Positions 1 to 7,999 of a DNA stretch of 64,000 nt are shown here, piece after piece (within the stretch, counting starts at the first letter, position 1; the number at the start of each line of letters is the position of its first letter). Origin of the DNA: Actinomycetes bacterium (lineage in GTDB: Bacteria > Actinomycetota > Acidimicrobiia > Acidimicrobiales > JAAEMS01); NCBI GenBank assembly GCA_024225275.1, contig JAAEMS010000279.1, positions 1 through 64,000 on the forward strand, written 5' to 3'. The translations under genes were made by a program, and so were the position numbers. The notes beneath the pieces were generated by a model. It did not search any database. It had not been told where the DNA came from and was given only the letters and a program-made list of their open reading frames with translations.

Positions 1-22
1 GCGACGGCTGTTCCTTGGTATC

Positions 23-830
23 TCAGGTTTGGCATGAGGTGGCGGTTTCGATGTTGGTGCACGTATCGTCGCCGGCTCCGCCGTGCCCGGTGTCTTGACC
101 GGCGCCGCCATCGAGCTGGTCGGCGCCGCGGCGGCCCCAGAGTTCGTCGTGGCCGTCGCCACCGATGAGGGTGTCGGGGCCGCGGCCCACCAAGGATCAG
201 GTCGTTGCCTTCGAGTCCGTCGATCACGTCGTCACCGGAGGTGCCTGACAGCACATCATCGCCGGGAGTTCCGGTGATCGTGCACGATCCTGGATCCAGC
301 ACGGTCACTGTCAGGGTCGCGGTGGCGCACCGTCCATCGGCCGCGCACACCACGTAGGAGATCGTGTCCTCGATGTCGCCGGCGGCGGAGGCGGTGTAGC
401 TGATCTCGGCCCCGTTGCCGTCATCGACCACGCCAGCGATCCCGGCTGTCGGGCCGGTGACGATCTTCAGGGTGGCGCCTTCGAGGCTGGCGTCGCCCGG
501 CGTGTCGTTGCCGATCACATCGACGGTCACTGTGTCGCCTGCCAGGACGGTTGTGGTGTCATCAGCGGCTGTTGGTCCGACCGGGTATTAATCGGGAGGA
601 ACAATGGTTGGGGCCGGATTGAAGCCGGCCCGCTGGTTGCATGCCGCGCCCTGGCTGTAAGTGCCGATCGTGGTCTGATCCCGATTCGGTACCAGAACAC
701 AGTTGTCGATGCCGTTGGCCACCAGGTCACCATCGGCATCCGCGTCGAGGTCGCTGCCAGCAAGCGTGCTGTGACCCAACGTGAGGCGGGGACGGGGCTT
801 GTTGTCTTCCATCCGACCAGTGTTCCCCAT
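23..830 (-). pseudogene. Broken secreted calcium-binding repeat protein (TSP3-like, cadherin-like, RTX)
   Basis: Read on the minus strand, the frame opens with a thrombospondin type 3-like calcium motif (DADADGDLVANGIDNC) and then meets an in-frame TAA at 588-590. The same frame continues beyond the stop as a typical Ig/cadherin-like repeat (DDTTTVLAGDTVTVDVIGND) and RTX-like nonapeptides (GTPGDDVLSGTSGDDVIDG). Near 181-193 the frame slips by one base; the RTX pattern resumes in another frame ([16 protein letters not shown]) and ends at a TGA at 23-25 after a Cys-containing tail. No signal peptide is visible at the N-terminal end. Two independent lesions make this a likely pseudogene, or alternatively a region with two sequencing errors. 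The intact protein would probably be exported and calcium-stabilised. Confidence 0.65.
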
Positions 831-857
831 GACAAACCACCGTTCCGAAAACGACAC

Positions 858-885
858 AGCCCGCTGGCTCGAAAGCCAGCGGGCT
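858..885 (-). terminator. Terminator hairpin after the DivIVA-like gene
   Basis: A perfect 12-bp stem (AGCCCGCTGGCT / AGCCAGCGGGCT) closes a CGAA loop. On the minus strand it lies 45 bp after the DivIVA-like stop codon and is followed by GTGTCGTTTTC, a short T-rich run. It also separates that gene from the broken repeat protein downstream. Confidence 0.8.
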
Positions 886-929
886 GCTACGTCGGTTGGT
901 GCGCCGGTCAGGCCAGCGCGGGGGTTGCT

Positions 930-2537
930 CTACCGGTCGTCCGATTCATCCTCGAAGAAGGCCATCGTCTCCGGGGTCCTCAGATCCTCGGCGTCGAAGG
1001 CCTGGGCGGCCTCGGACTCGAAGGGCGAGAAAGCAGAGTCGGGGCCGAAGCCGGCATCGAACGAGGTGGCAGCAGCCGACTCGAACGGTGAGGCAGAGTC
1101 ATCGCCATCGAAGCCTGAGTCGAAGCTTGTGGCCTTGACCGACTCGAAGGGCGAGGTGTCACCCGTCGAGTCCTCGCCGATGGGCACCGTGGGGTCGAAG
1201 AACCCGTCGGCAGCGGTGCGCACGGGCTCGGGCTCGGGCTCGGGCTCGGGCACAGGCTCGGGCTCGGGCTCCATGGCCTCAGGGGTGGGGTCGAGGTCGG
1301 ACTGATTGAAGTCGCTGGCATCGAAGTTGGCGCTCTCCACGCCGTTCGAGTCCCAGTCGGAGGTGACCTCAACTGTCTCCTCGACCCTGACCTTTGGCCT
1401 TTCCTCAACGAGGGGAGCAGCCGCGAAATTCTCCATGTTGCCCTTCTGGCGACCAACCATGAGGGCATCGATCTCAGCCACCAGATCCTGGGGCAGACCG
1501 TCAGGGGTCGGCACGGCGAGGGCCGTAGTGAGCAGACCCTGGACCTGAGCCATCCGGTCGCGGGTTTCGTCCTCGGCGTCGTGGAGACGATCAACGACGG
1601 ACTCGCACTGGTCAACGGCGGCCTGGACCTCACGCTGGGCGGCCTGGCGGGCAGCCTCGTTGATGTCGTCGGCGTCGGCTTTGGCGGCGGCGACGAGACG
1701 GTCGGCCTCGGCCCGGGCCGCTTCGAGCTCGATCGACGCCCGGTTACGGTCGACGTTGGCCTCGGTACCAGTGTCGGTCGAATACTGGTCAGCAGCGGCA
1801 TGGGTGTCGACCGAATACTGATCAGCGTCCCCGTTGATGCGGGTCGCCCGATCCTCGGCCGCCCTGATGGACTTGGCCGCGTCATCGTCGGCGTTGGTCC
1901 TGGTCTTCACCGAGTAGTCGTCAGCGTTGGCCCTAGTGCTCGAGTTGTACTCGTCGGCGCCGCGGCGAGTGGTCTCGGAGTACACCTCGGCCTCGTGGCG
2001 AATCTGGGCCGACTGGTTCTCTGCGGTGGACAGCATCTCCTGGACACGAGCTTCGTGTTCCTTGCGTTCGCTGGCGATCGCATCCTCATGGTTCTCGCGC
2101 TCGCTGGCAATGCTGTTCTCGTGGGACCGGCGCTCACTGACGACCCGCTCCTCGTGGACCTTGCGCTCGCTGACGACCCGCTCCTCGTGGGCGTGGCGCT
2201 CGGCGGCGGCCTTGGCCCGGGCATCCTCGACGGTGCGTGAGGCCTCTTCTTCGGCCTTGGCCCGCATCTGGACCGCACTCTCGTGGGCGTTCTTCATCAG
2301 CGCCGACATCTCGGTGGCGACGCGGTCGAACTCCTGGTCTCGGATCTCGTCGCCCGAACCGATCGCTAGCGGAGCCTTTTGGGTCGCGGGCTGAGCCTTG
2401 ACCTTGGCTTCCTCGAGGGCAGCGATATCGCGCTCCCACTCGATGGCGATCTGGGACAGGTACTGCGACACTTCGTCGCGTTCGTATCCCTTGCGAACGA
2501 CCGAGAATTGCATCTCTCGGATCTCGGCGGGTGTCAT
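930..2537 (-). CDS. DivIVA-domain coiled-coil protein with hendecad repeats
   Basis: The first 30 or so residues (TPAEIREMQFSVVRKGYERD) match the DivIVA/Wag31 N-terminal domain, which binds curved membrane and marks poles and septa. The 535-residue protein is much longer than classical DivIVA. Residues 116-170 hold about five 11-residue repeats of the type HEERVVSERK, and residues 190-260 hold another set of 11-residue repeats (TRANADDYSVK type). Both fit right-handed hendecad coiled coils, as in the Streptomyces polarity protein Scy. A Pro-Glu stretch at 424-439 leads to an acidic tail with three copies of SPFESxxATSFDxGF (462-514). It is probably a cytoskeletal or polar-growth scaffold. The gene stands alone, with its own hairpin downstream. 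Confidence 0.8.
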   Translation of the reverse strand: MTPAEIREMQFSVVRKGYERDEVSQYLSQIAIEWERDIAALEEAKVKAQPATQKAPLAIGSGDEIRDQEFDRVATEMSALMKNAHESAVQMRAKAEEEASRTVEDARAKAAAERHAHEERVVSERKVHEERVVSERRSHENSIASERENHEDAIASERKEHEARVQEMLSTAENQSAQIRHEAEVYSETTRRGADEYNSSTRANADDYSVKTRTNADDDAAKSIRAAEDRATRINGDADQYSVDTHAAADQYSTDTGTEANVDRNRASIELEAARAEADRLVAAAKADADDINEAARQAAQREVQAAVDQCESVVDRLHDAEDETRDRMAQVQGLLTTALAVPTPDGLPQDLVAEIDALMVGRQKGNMENFAAAPLVEERPKVRVEETVEVTSDWDSNGVESANFDASDFNQSDLDPTPEAMEPEPEPVPEPEPEPEPVRTAADGFFDPTVPIGEDSTGDTSPFESVKATSFDSGFDGDDSASPFESAAATSFDAGFGPDSAFSPFESEAAQAFDAEDLRTPETMAFFEDESDDR

Positions 2538-2581
2538 CCGTTGCTCCTTGCCTGCCCACCCAACGGAGGGCCGTGTTGCCA

Positions 2582-2601
2582 GCCACCCCCATTTGGGTGG
2601 C
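2582..2601 (-). other. Small hairpin upstream of the DivIVA-like gene
   Basis: A 7-bp stem (GCCACCC / GGGTGGC) encloses CCATTT, 45 bp before the DivIVA-like start and 137 bp after the end of the glycosyltransferase gene. It could be a weak terminator for the glycosyltransferase operon or part of the DivIVA leader. No T-run follows. Nothing else is recognised in 2538-2737. Confidence 0.35.
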
Positions 2602-2737
2602 GGTGTTGACGTCCCCCGGAGGAGGTCGTCCCGACGTACACGGTCTCAGTCGGCTGACGGCCACAGGTCGTGAGGACTTTTGGCCTATTTGTGTTTTGGG
2701 CCTTGCAACTCAGAATGGCCCTGGCGGTGGAACCAGC

Positions 2738-3652
2738 TTATATCCCCCGCCCGAAACGGTGAGCCAGAGCGAGCAGACGATCGGCGGACACGCCGGCCAC
2801 GACGAGGCCGGCCAGGAGGGCCCGCTTCTCGGTACGGTCGGCATTCAGAGTCTCGCGGATGGCGGCAATGGCCTGTTCGCGGTCACCCAAGGCGGCCCGA
2901 GCGAAGGCCTGCTGACCGCGTATGCGCGCCCACCCCTCGGGACAGTCCCGGAACTCCGGGTACGTCTCGAGCAGGTGCTCGAGGGCATCGTCGATCATAC
3001 GCCACCGGTCGGCGAAGAAGGACTTGGGGTGCCACCAGATCCGAGCCAAGGGCTCGGGCACCGAGACGATCGTGGTGGCCCGGCTGGCCCGCAGTAGCCA
3101 CTCATAGTCCTCGGCGTAGGAACCGGGCAGCTCCTCATCGACGGGGCCGATCTTGTCGCGGAACGCCACGGCCTCGACGACGAAGGTCGAGGGGTGCACC
3201 TCGGTCATGCGGTCGCGGAGGAAGCCCTCGAAGTCGAGCAGGTCCTCATCGGGGACACGGGTGGTGACCTTGCCCTGGTACTGGATGTAGATACCGCAGG
3301 TGGCAACGGCGGCGTCCGAGGAGGCCCGCAGCAGATCGATCTGGGCCGCCAACTTGCCGGGCAGCCATTCGTCATCGTCGTCGCAGAAGGCCAGATACTC
3401 GCCCTCGGCCGCCTGGGCACCACTGTTGCGGCCGCCTGCTAGTCCGGGGGTGCGAGTGTTGGTGATGACACGGACCCGCCGCCGGGGATCTGGCCGCTCG
3501 AGACTGAGATCGGGCTCGGATCGGTCGAAGACGACGATCGTCTCGATGGGGCCTGCGTAGGTCTGGGTCTCGATGCGGCGCAGTGCGCGCCCCAACATCT
3601 CGGGGCGGTCGCGGGTGGGGACGATCACCGACACCAGGGGAAGACTGTCCAT
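2738..3652 (-). CDS. Family 2 glycosyltransferase
   Basis: This 304-residue GT-A enzyme opens with LPLVSVIVPTRDRPEMLGRA, followed by the donor-binding region and the metal motif YLAFCDDDDEW, all typical of GT2. It would transfer a sugar from a nucleotide donor to a growing surface glycan at the inner face of the membrane. The start at 3652 is chosen because the ATG follows the stop of the upstream PssE-like gene by one base and homology begins right after it; an ATG 12 codons further upstream would overlap that gene. It is the last gene of a pssD-pssE-GT2 set. Acceptor and linkage cannot be read from sequence. Confidence 0.85.
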   Translation of the reverse strand: MDSLPLVSVIVPTRDRPEMLGRALRRIETQTYAGPIETIVVFDRSEPDLSLERPDPRRRVRVITNTRTPGLAGGRNSGAQAAEGEYLAFCDDDDEWLPGKLAAQIDLLRASSDAAVATCGIYIQYQGKVTTRVPDEDLLDFEGFLRDRMTEVHPSTFVVEAVAFRDKIGPVDEELPGSYAEDYEWLLRASRATTIVSVPEPLARIWWHPKSFFADRWRMIDDALEHLLETYPEFRDCPEGWARIRGQQAFARAALGDREQAIAAIRETLNADRTEKRALLAGLVVAGVSADRLLALAHRFGRGI

Positions 3653-3653
3653 G

Positions 3654-4205
3654 TCAGACCCTCGATGAAGTATTGAGACGCTGCCCACCAGGCCCCCGGC
3701 CCAGAAGGCCGTTGACCTTCAACTCGAACTGTTCGAGCGTGGAGGCAAGCAGACCGACCTGCACCTCACCATCCACTCGCACCAGAGACGGGTCGGTCAG
3801 AGCGTCGTCGATCAGGGCGAAGAGCTGGGCCTCGGAGCGGGCCCGCCACACCAGCCCGTGGCGTTCGAGATGGTCACAGAAGGCCAGTTGGTGGCCGTCG
3901 ACGTGTTCACCGCGGGTGTGGTCACGGGGCACCACGATGGGGCGGGCACCCGCCCCGCGGGCGCCCATGATGGTGCTGGGGCCGCCGTGGCACACGACAA
4001 CCGAGGCTTGTGCCATCCTCATGTCCAAGTCGTTCTTGTCCAGGTATTCGCAGCTGGCCACGGTGGGCGGGACCAGTGAGGTGCCCCGCTGCACGTACGT
4101 CTCGGCATCGCGGTGGGTGTTCTGCTGCCAGCGATCAGCCCATCCGACCAGGCGGTCAAACGGGTGGTGGTCGGTTCCTACCGACACGAACACCTTGGCG
4201 GTCAT
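3654..4205 (-). CDS. PssE-like glycosyltransferase catalytic subunit (GT28 C-terminal type)
   Basis: A 183-residue single-domain protein with the Alg13/PssE fold: it starts KVFVSVGTDHHPFDRL and carries VVVCHGGPSTIMGARGAGAR and PIVVPRD, the UDP-sugar binding loop of the GT28 C-terminal domain. Proteins of this type work as a heterodimer with an Alg14/PssD membrane subunit, which is encoded immediately upstream here. In rhizobia the PssD/PssE pair adds glucuronic acid during exopolysaccharide assembly; the sugar used here is unknown. The gap to the PssD-like gene is 17 bp, and one base separates its stop from the GT2 start. Confidence 0.8.
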   Translation of the reverse strand: MTAKVFVSVGTDHHPFDRLVGWADRWQQNTHRDAETYVQRGTSLVPPTVASCEYLDKNDLDMRMAQASVVVCHGGPSTIMGARGAGARPIVVPRDHTRGEHVDGHQLAFCDHLERHGLVWRARSEAQLFALIDDALTDPSLVRVDGEVQVGLLASTLEQFELKVNGLLGRGPGGQRLNTSSRV

Positions 4206-4222
4206 TGTGGACTCCTGGGGGG

Positions 4223-4801
4223 CTAGTAGAGCGGACCGACGAGCTCAGCTCGGCGGTACAGCTCCTTCTGCTCGGGCCACTGGACGAGAAACAGGTCGGT
4301 GAACGGCTGACAGAGACGACCGTTGAGCGTCCGCGAGTCGATGCGGTCGTAGACCTCGATGTACACCGTCTTGACCCGGGCCAGTTTGGCGAAGACGAAG
4401 AAGGGGAAAGCGACGCCAGCACCGTTGGACACGATGATGTCGGGCTTGAATGATCGGATCACCTTGACCGCGAGGCCGAGATTGCGGACCGCGTTGGAGA
4501 AATTCCGGGTCACCGGGTGATAGGCCCAGACCACCGGCTCATCAGCGAGCTGGGAGCGGGCGTCTGGCAAGTTGAATGTGACCCACATGCGGTCATGGCC
4601 CCTCCACCAGCCCTCGAGGCGCATGAGTTGTGCGAGGTGGCCGCCCGACGAGCAGACCAGCAGAACGCGCGCGGGACCGTAGTTGGCATTGGGAAGACTG
4701 GTGTCGGCCCGCCGCCCACCCTTCCGCCACAGGTCTCTTAGCCCGCCAAACATTCCTGTCCGCCATCCATTCCTGTCCGCCATTCTTGTCAGACCCACCA
4801 A
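4223..4801 (-). CDS. PssD/Alg14-like glycosyltransferase membrane subunit
   Basis: The protein has the Alg14/PssD signature: VLLVCSSGGHLAQL near residue 46, then VVWAYHPVTRNFSNA, DIIVSNGAGVAFPFFVFAKL and KTVYIEVYDRIDSRTLNG. This family recruits the catalytic PssE/Alg13 subunit to the membrane, and that partner lies directly downstream. The start is uncertain: GTG at 4801 gives 192 residues, but ATG codons at 4783 and 4753 are possible. They fall in a 17-bp direct repeat (4751-4784) that duplicates ATG-containing sequence. A TATATA stretch near 4836 could belong to its promoter. Confidence 0.8.
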   Translation of the reverse strand: MVGLTRMADRNGWRTGMFGGLRDLWRKGGRRADTSLPNANYGPARVLLVCSSGGHLAQLMRLEGWWRGHDRMWVTFNLPDARSQLADEPVVWAYHPVTRNFSNAVRNLGLAVKVIRSFKPDIIVSNGAGVAFPFFVFAKLARVKTVYIEVYDRIDSRTLNGRLCQPFTDLFLVQWPEQKELYRRAELVGPLY

Positions 4802-5069
4802 CTCATCAGGTGCAGCGGGACCCCGGGGAGCAGTATATAGCCCACAGGAGTCCGCTCAGGGCCCACATGGGTGGGGCCAGTCGTTGAATCGTGCTCAGAT
4901 CCTCAGGTCTTGACAGTAGCGATGCATCAGCGAAGGGGCTATGGGCAGATTGGCCTGTCCGCGGGCCGAGAGCGGGCCGAACGCCCCATCGCCACACTCA
5001 CCCGACGCCGCTAATGTGAGATGACGACCCCTCTTCACGCCCCGACCCGTCAACGTCCCCGGAGCCTCG

Positions 5070-5975
5070 ATGGCCTACGAACTCTCCCATCTCAAGACAA
5101 TCGAAGCGGAGGGCATTCACATCATCCGTGAAGTGGCCGCCGAGTTCGAGCGTCCCGTCCTGCTCTTCTCCGGCGGCAAGGACAGCATCGTCATGCTGCG
5201 CCTCGCCCAGAAGGCCTTCGCCCCTGGCCGCATCCCGTTCCCGGTGATGCACATCGACACCGGCCACAACTTCCCTGAGGTCATCGAGTTCCGCGACCGC
5301 CGGGTTGGCGAGCTCGGAGTTCGTCTGGTGGTGGCGTCGGTACAGGACAGCATCGACCAGGGCCGGGTGACCGAAGAGAGTGGCCCGCGGGCGAACCGCA
5401 ATCGCCTCCAGACCACAACCTTGCTCGACGCCATCGAGAAGCATGAGTTCGACGCCGTCTTCGGCGGCGCCCGTCGCGACGAAGAGCGGGCCCGGGCCAA
5501 GGAGCGGGTGTATTCCTTCCGCGACGACTTCGGTCAGTGGGACCCCAAGAACCAGCGGCCCGAGCTGTGGAGCCTCTACAACGGCAAGCACCGCAAGGGT
5601 GAGCACATTCGCGTGTTTCCCCTCTCGAACTGGACCGAGCTCGACATCTGGCAGTACCTGGCCGACGAGGCCATCGAGATTCCATCGATCTACTTCGCCC
5701 ACAAGCGTCAGGTGTTCCGCCGCGACGGCATGTGGTTGGCAGTCAACCCGTGGGTCGAGTTGGCCGACGATGAGGAGGTCGAGGAACGCCTCGTCCGTTA
5801 CCGAACCCTGGGCGACGCCACCATCACCGGTGCCGTCGAGTCGCCGGCGGCCACGCTGCCCGACATCGTCCAGGAGATCGCGGCCACCCGCATGACCGAG
5901 CGAGGGGCAACCCGAGCCGACGATCGGGTGTCCGAAGCAGCAATGGAAGACCGCAAGCGGGAGGGCTACTTCTAG
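5070..5975 (+). CDS. cysD: Sulfate adenylyltransferase small subunit
   Basis: CysD is the adenylyl-transferring subunit of ATP sulfurylase (sulfate + ATP to APS + PPi). The PP-loop motif LLFSGGKDSIVMLRL lies at about residues 30-44 and the C-terminal half has the family motif VFPLSNWTELDIWQYL. The length of 301 residues is normal. ATG 5070 is preceded by GGAG; a TAATGT -10-like hexamer at 5012-5017 suggests a promoter in the 268-bp divergent gap that separates it from the polysaccharide genes. That gap holds no other clear feature. The cysN start codon directly follows its stop. Confidence 0.95.
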   Translation: MAYELSHLKTIEAEGIHIIREVAAEFERPVLLFSGGKDSIVMLRLAQKAFAPGRIPFPVMHIDTGHNFPEVIEFRDRRVGELGVRLVVASVQDSIDQGRVTEESGPRANRNRLQTTTLLDAIEKHEFDAVFGGARRDEERARAKERVYSFRDDFGQWDPKNQRPELWSLYNGKHRKGEHIRVFPLSNWTELDIWQYLADEAIEIPSIYFAHKRQVFRRDGMWLAVNPWVELADDEEVEERLVRYRTLGDATITGAVESPAATLPDIVQEIAATRMTERGATRADDRVSEAAMEDRKREGYF

Positions 5976-7235
5976 ATGGAACTTCTCCGATTCGCCACAG
6001 CCGGCTCGGTCGACGACGGCAAGTCAACCCTGATCGGCCGCCTCCTCTACGACTCGAAGGCGATCTTCGAGGACCAGATGGAGTCGATCGAACGGGTCAG
6101 CGAGCAGAGGGGCGCCGAACAGGCCGACCTCGCCCTGCTCACCGACGGGCTCCGGGCCGAACGCGAGCAGGGCATCACCATCGATGTCGCCTACCGCTAC
6201 TTCGCCACCCCGAAGCGCAAGTTCATCATCGCCGACACCCCGGGCCACATTCAGTACACCCGAAACATGGTCACCGGCGCCTCAACGGCCGATCTGGCCC
6301 TGATCCTGGTGGACGCCCGCAATGGTGTCATCGAGCAGTCACGGCGCCACTCCTTCCTCGCCACCCTGCTGCGCATCCCCCATCTGGTGGTCTGCATCAA
6401 CAAGATGGATCTCGTCGACTACGACCGCGATCGGTTCGAAGAGGTCAAGGCCGAGTTCCGCGAGTTCGCGATGAAGCTCGACGTGACCGACCTCACCTTC
6501 GTGCCCATCTCGGCCCTGCACGGAGACAATGTGGTCGACAAGTCGGCCAACATGACCTGGTACGAGGGGCCGTCGCTGCTCCACCACCTCGAAGAGGTGC
6601 ACATCGCGAGCGACCGCAACCTCATCGACGTCCGATTCCCCGTCCAGTACGTGATCCGACCCCAGACAGACGAGCACCACGATTACCGCGGCTACGCGGG
6701 CACGATGGCCGGCGGCGTGCTCAAGCCCGGTGACGATGTCGTGGCCCTGCCCTCCGGCTTCGAGTCGCGGGTCAAGTCCATAGAGACCTACGACGGCCCG
6801 GTCGACGAGGCTTTCGCTCCGATGGCCGTCACCGTCACACTCGAGGACAACATCGACATCTCGCGGGGCGACATGCTGTGTCGGCCCAGGAACCAGCCCG
6901 ACGTGGCCCAGGACCTCGACGCCATGGTCTGCTGGATGAGCGACACGGCAACCCTGTCACCCCGAACGAAGCTCGGCATCAAGCACACCACCCGTTCGGC
7001 TCGGGCCATGGTCAAGGACCTGCACTACAAGCTCGACGTCAACACCCTCCATCGGGATGAGTCGGCCGAGGCTCTTACCCTGAACGAGATCGGTCGCGTG
7101 ACTCTGCGCACAACCAACCCTCTGTTCTTCGACGAGTACCGGCGCAACCGGTCAACCGGTTCCTTCATCCTGATCGACGAAGCCACCAACGCGACGGTCG
7201 GGGCCGGAATGATCCTGGGCGAGTCCCAGGCGTGA
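5976..7235 (+). CDS. cysN: Sulfate adenylyltransferase large subunit (GTPase)
   Basis: CysN is the EF-Tu-like GTPase that drives APS formation by CysD. The G1 motif GSVDDGKSTLIGRLLYD, G3 DTPGHIQYTRNM and G4 NKMDLVDYD are all intact in the first 150 residues, followed by the beta-barrel domains. At 419 residues it lacks the fused C-terminal APS kinase found in NodQ/CysNC proteins; that activity is supplied by the next gene. Its TGA overlaps the cysC GTG start (GTGA). Confidence 0.95.
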   Translation: MELLRFATAGSVDDGKSTLIGRLLYDSKAIFEDQMESIERVSEQRGAEQADLALLTDGLRAEREQGITIDVAYRYFATPKRKFIIADTPGHIQYTRNMVTGASTADLALILVDARNGVIEQSRRHSFLATLLRIPHLVVCINKMDLVDYDRDRFEEVKAEFREFAMKLDVTDLTFVPISALHGDNVVDKSANMTWYEGPSLLHHLEEVHIASDRNLIDVRFPVQYVIRPQTDEHHDYRGYAGTMAGGVLKPGDDVVALPSGFESRVKSIETYDGPVDEAFAPMAVTVTLEDNIDISRGDMLCRPRNQPDVAQDLDAMVCWMSDTATLSPRTKLGIKHTTRSARAMVKDLHYKLDVNTLHRDESAEALTLNEIGRVTLRTTNPLFFDEYRRNRSTGSFILIDEATNATVGAGMILGESQA

Positions 7236-7828
7236 CCGACGCCGAGGCGTCCTCGAATGTCCAGTGGCAGGTCGGGACACTCACCGCCGACCAGCGGGCG
7301 GCCCATCTGGGCCACCGCGGAGCCACCGTGTGGTTCACCGGGCTCTCGGGCTCGGGCAAGTCGACCGTGGCGCTCGAGGTCGAACGCCAGCTCTTGGCTG
7401 CCGGCCGACCTGCCTACCTGCTCGACGGCGACAACGTCCGCCACGGATTGAACGGCGACTTGGGCTTCAGTGACACCGACCGCGACGAGAACGTCCGACG
7501 TCTGGGCGAGGTGGCGAGATTGATGGCCGACGCTGGCGTCGTGGTCCTCGTACCGGCAATCAGTCCCTTTCGGGCATCGCGCGCCCAAGCCCGGGCCGCC
7601 CATGAGGTAGCCAGCCTCCCCTTCGCCGAGGTCCACCTCGACGTCCCCATCGAGATCTGCGAAGACCGCGACCCCAAGGGCCTCTACGCCAAGGCGCGGG
7701 CCGGTGAAATCAAACAGTTCACCGGCATCGACTCACCCTACGAGGCCCCCGAGAACCCCGAGCTGCGGCTGACCGCCGGAGGTGAGGTCGCCGACGCGGC
7801 CCGCCAGGTCATCACCCTGCTGGTTTGA
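7232..7828 (+). CDS. cysC: Adenylylsulfate kinase
   Basis: APS kinase makes PAPS from APS and ATP. The P-loop is WFTGLSGSGKSTVALEVE (about residues 32-49), followed by the APS-binding motif LDGDNVRHGLNGDLGFS and the lid region. The usual FISPFR is AISPFRASRAQAR here. The 198-residue protein is translated from GTG 7232 by coupling to cysN. No PAPS reductase, sulfite reductase or sulfotransferase is present in the window, so PAPS could serve assimilation encoded elsewhere or glycan sulfation. Confidence 0.93.
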   Translation: MTDAEASSNVQWQVGTLTADQRAAHLGHRGATVWFTGLSGSGKSTVALEVERQLLAAGRPAYLLDGDNVRHGLNGDLGFSDTDRDENVRRLGEVARLMADAGVVVLVPAISPFRASRAQARAAHEVASLPFAEVHLDVPIEICEDRDPKGLYAKARAGEIKQFTGIDSPYEAPENPELRLTAGGEVADAARQVITLLV

Positions 7829-7874
7829 TCGCGCCGGCGCGCCGCTGAGCCCCAGAGGTCAACGACTCGGGCGG
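7820..7874 (+). repeat. Dispersed 3'-end element, copy 1
   Basis: A 55-bp segment overlapping the cysC stop. It matches 9501-9555 (minus strand) at 48 of 55 positions, and shares a 49-bp alignable part with 11783-11831. The conserved core is CCAGAGGxCAACGxCTCGGG, preceded by TTTGATCxCGCCGGCGCGC. Confidence 0.7.
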
Positions 7875-7877
7875 GAG

Positions 7878-7916
7878 TTGAAGTGCAGCTTCAAACCCAG
7901 GAACCCGAAGGGTTCC
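7878..7916 (+). terminator. Double hairpin downstream of cysC
   Basis: Two small perfect stems follow one another: TTGAAG/CTTCAA around TGCAG (7878-7894) and GGAACCC/GGGTTCC around GAA (7900-7916). They lie 50-88 bp past the cysC stop and probably end the cysDNC transcript. No long T-run follows, so an intrinsic terminator is plausible but weak. Confidence 0.55.
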
Positions 7917-7999
7917 CGTTGGCTTCCTACGCCCACCCGCCAGTTGTGAGCGCATCGAACGGCGACAACAGCTCAGCTGGTGAACGAAGCGGATTGCGG

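Noticed and set aside
588-830. Independent small secreted protein ending at the TAA
   Set aside because: The same frame resumes the expected domain order directly after the stop, which fits a broken larger gene better.
980-2664. Several long open frames on both strands over the DivIVA-like gene
   Set aside because: They are frame shadows of a GC-rich, repeat-rich gene: composition is Arg/Pro/Ser-rich with no domain, while the minus-strand frame ending at 930 has a clear DivIVA head.
4910-4915. TTGACA as a -35 box of cysD
   Set aside because: No -10-like hexamer lies 15-19 bases downstream; TAATGT at 5012 is a better candidate but lacks a clear -35.
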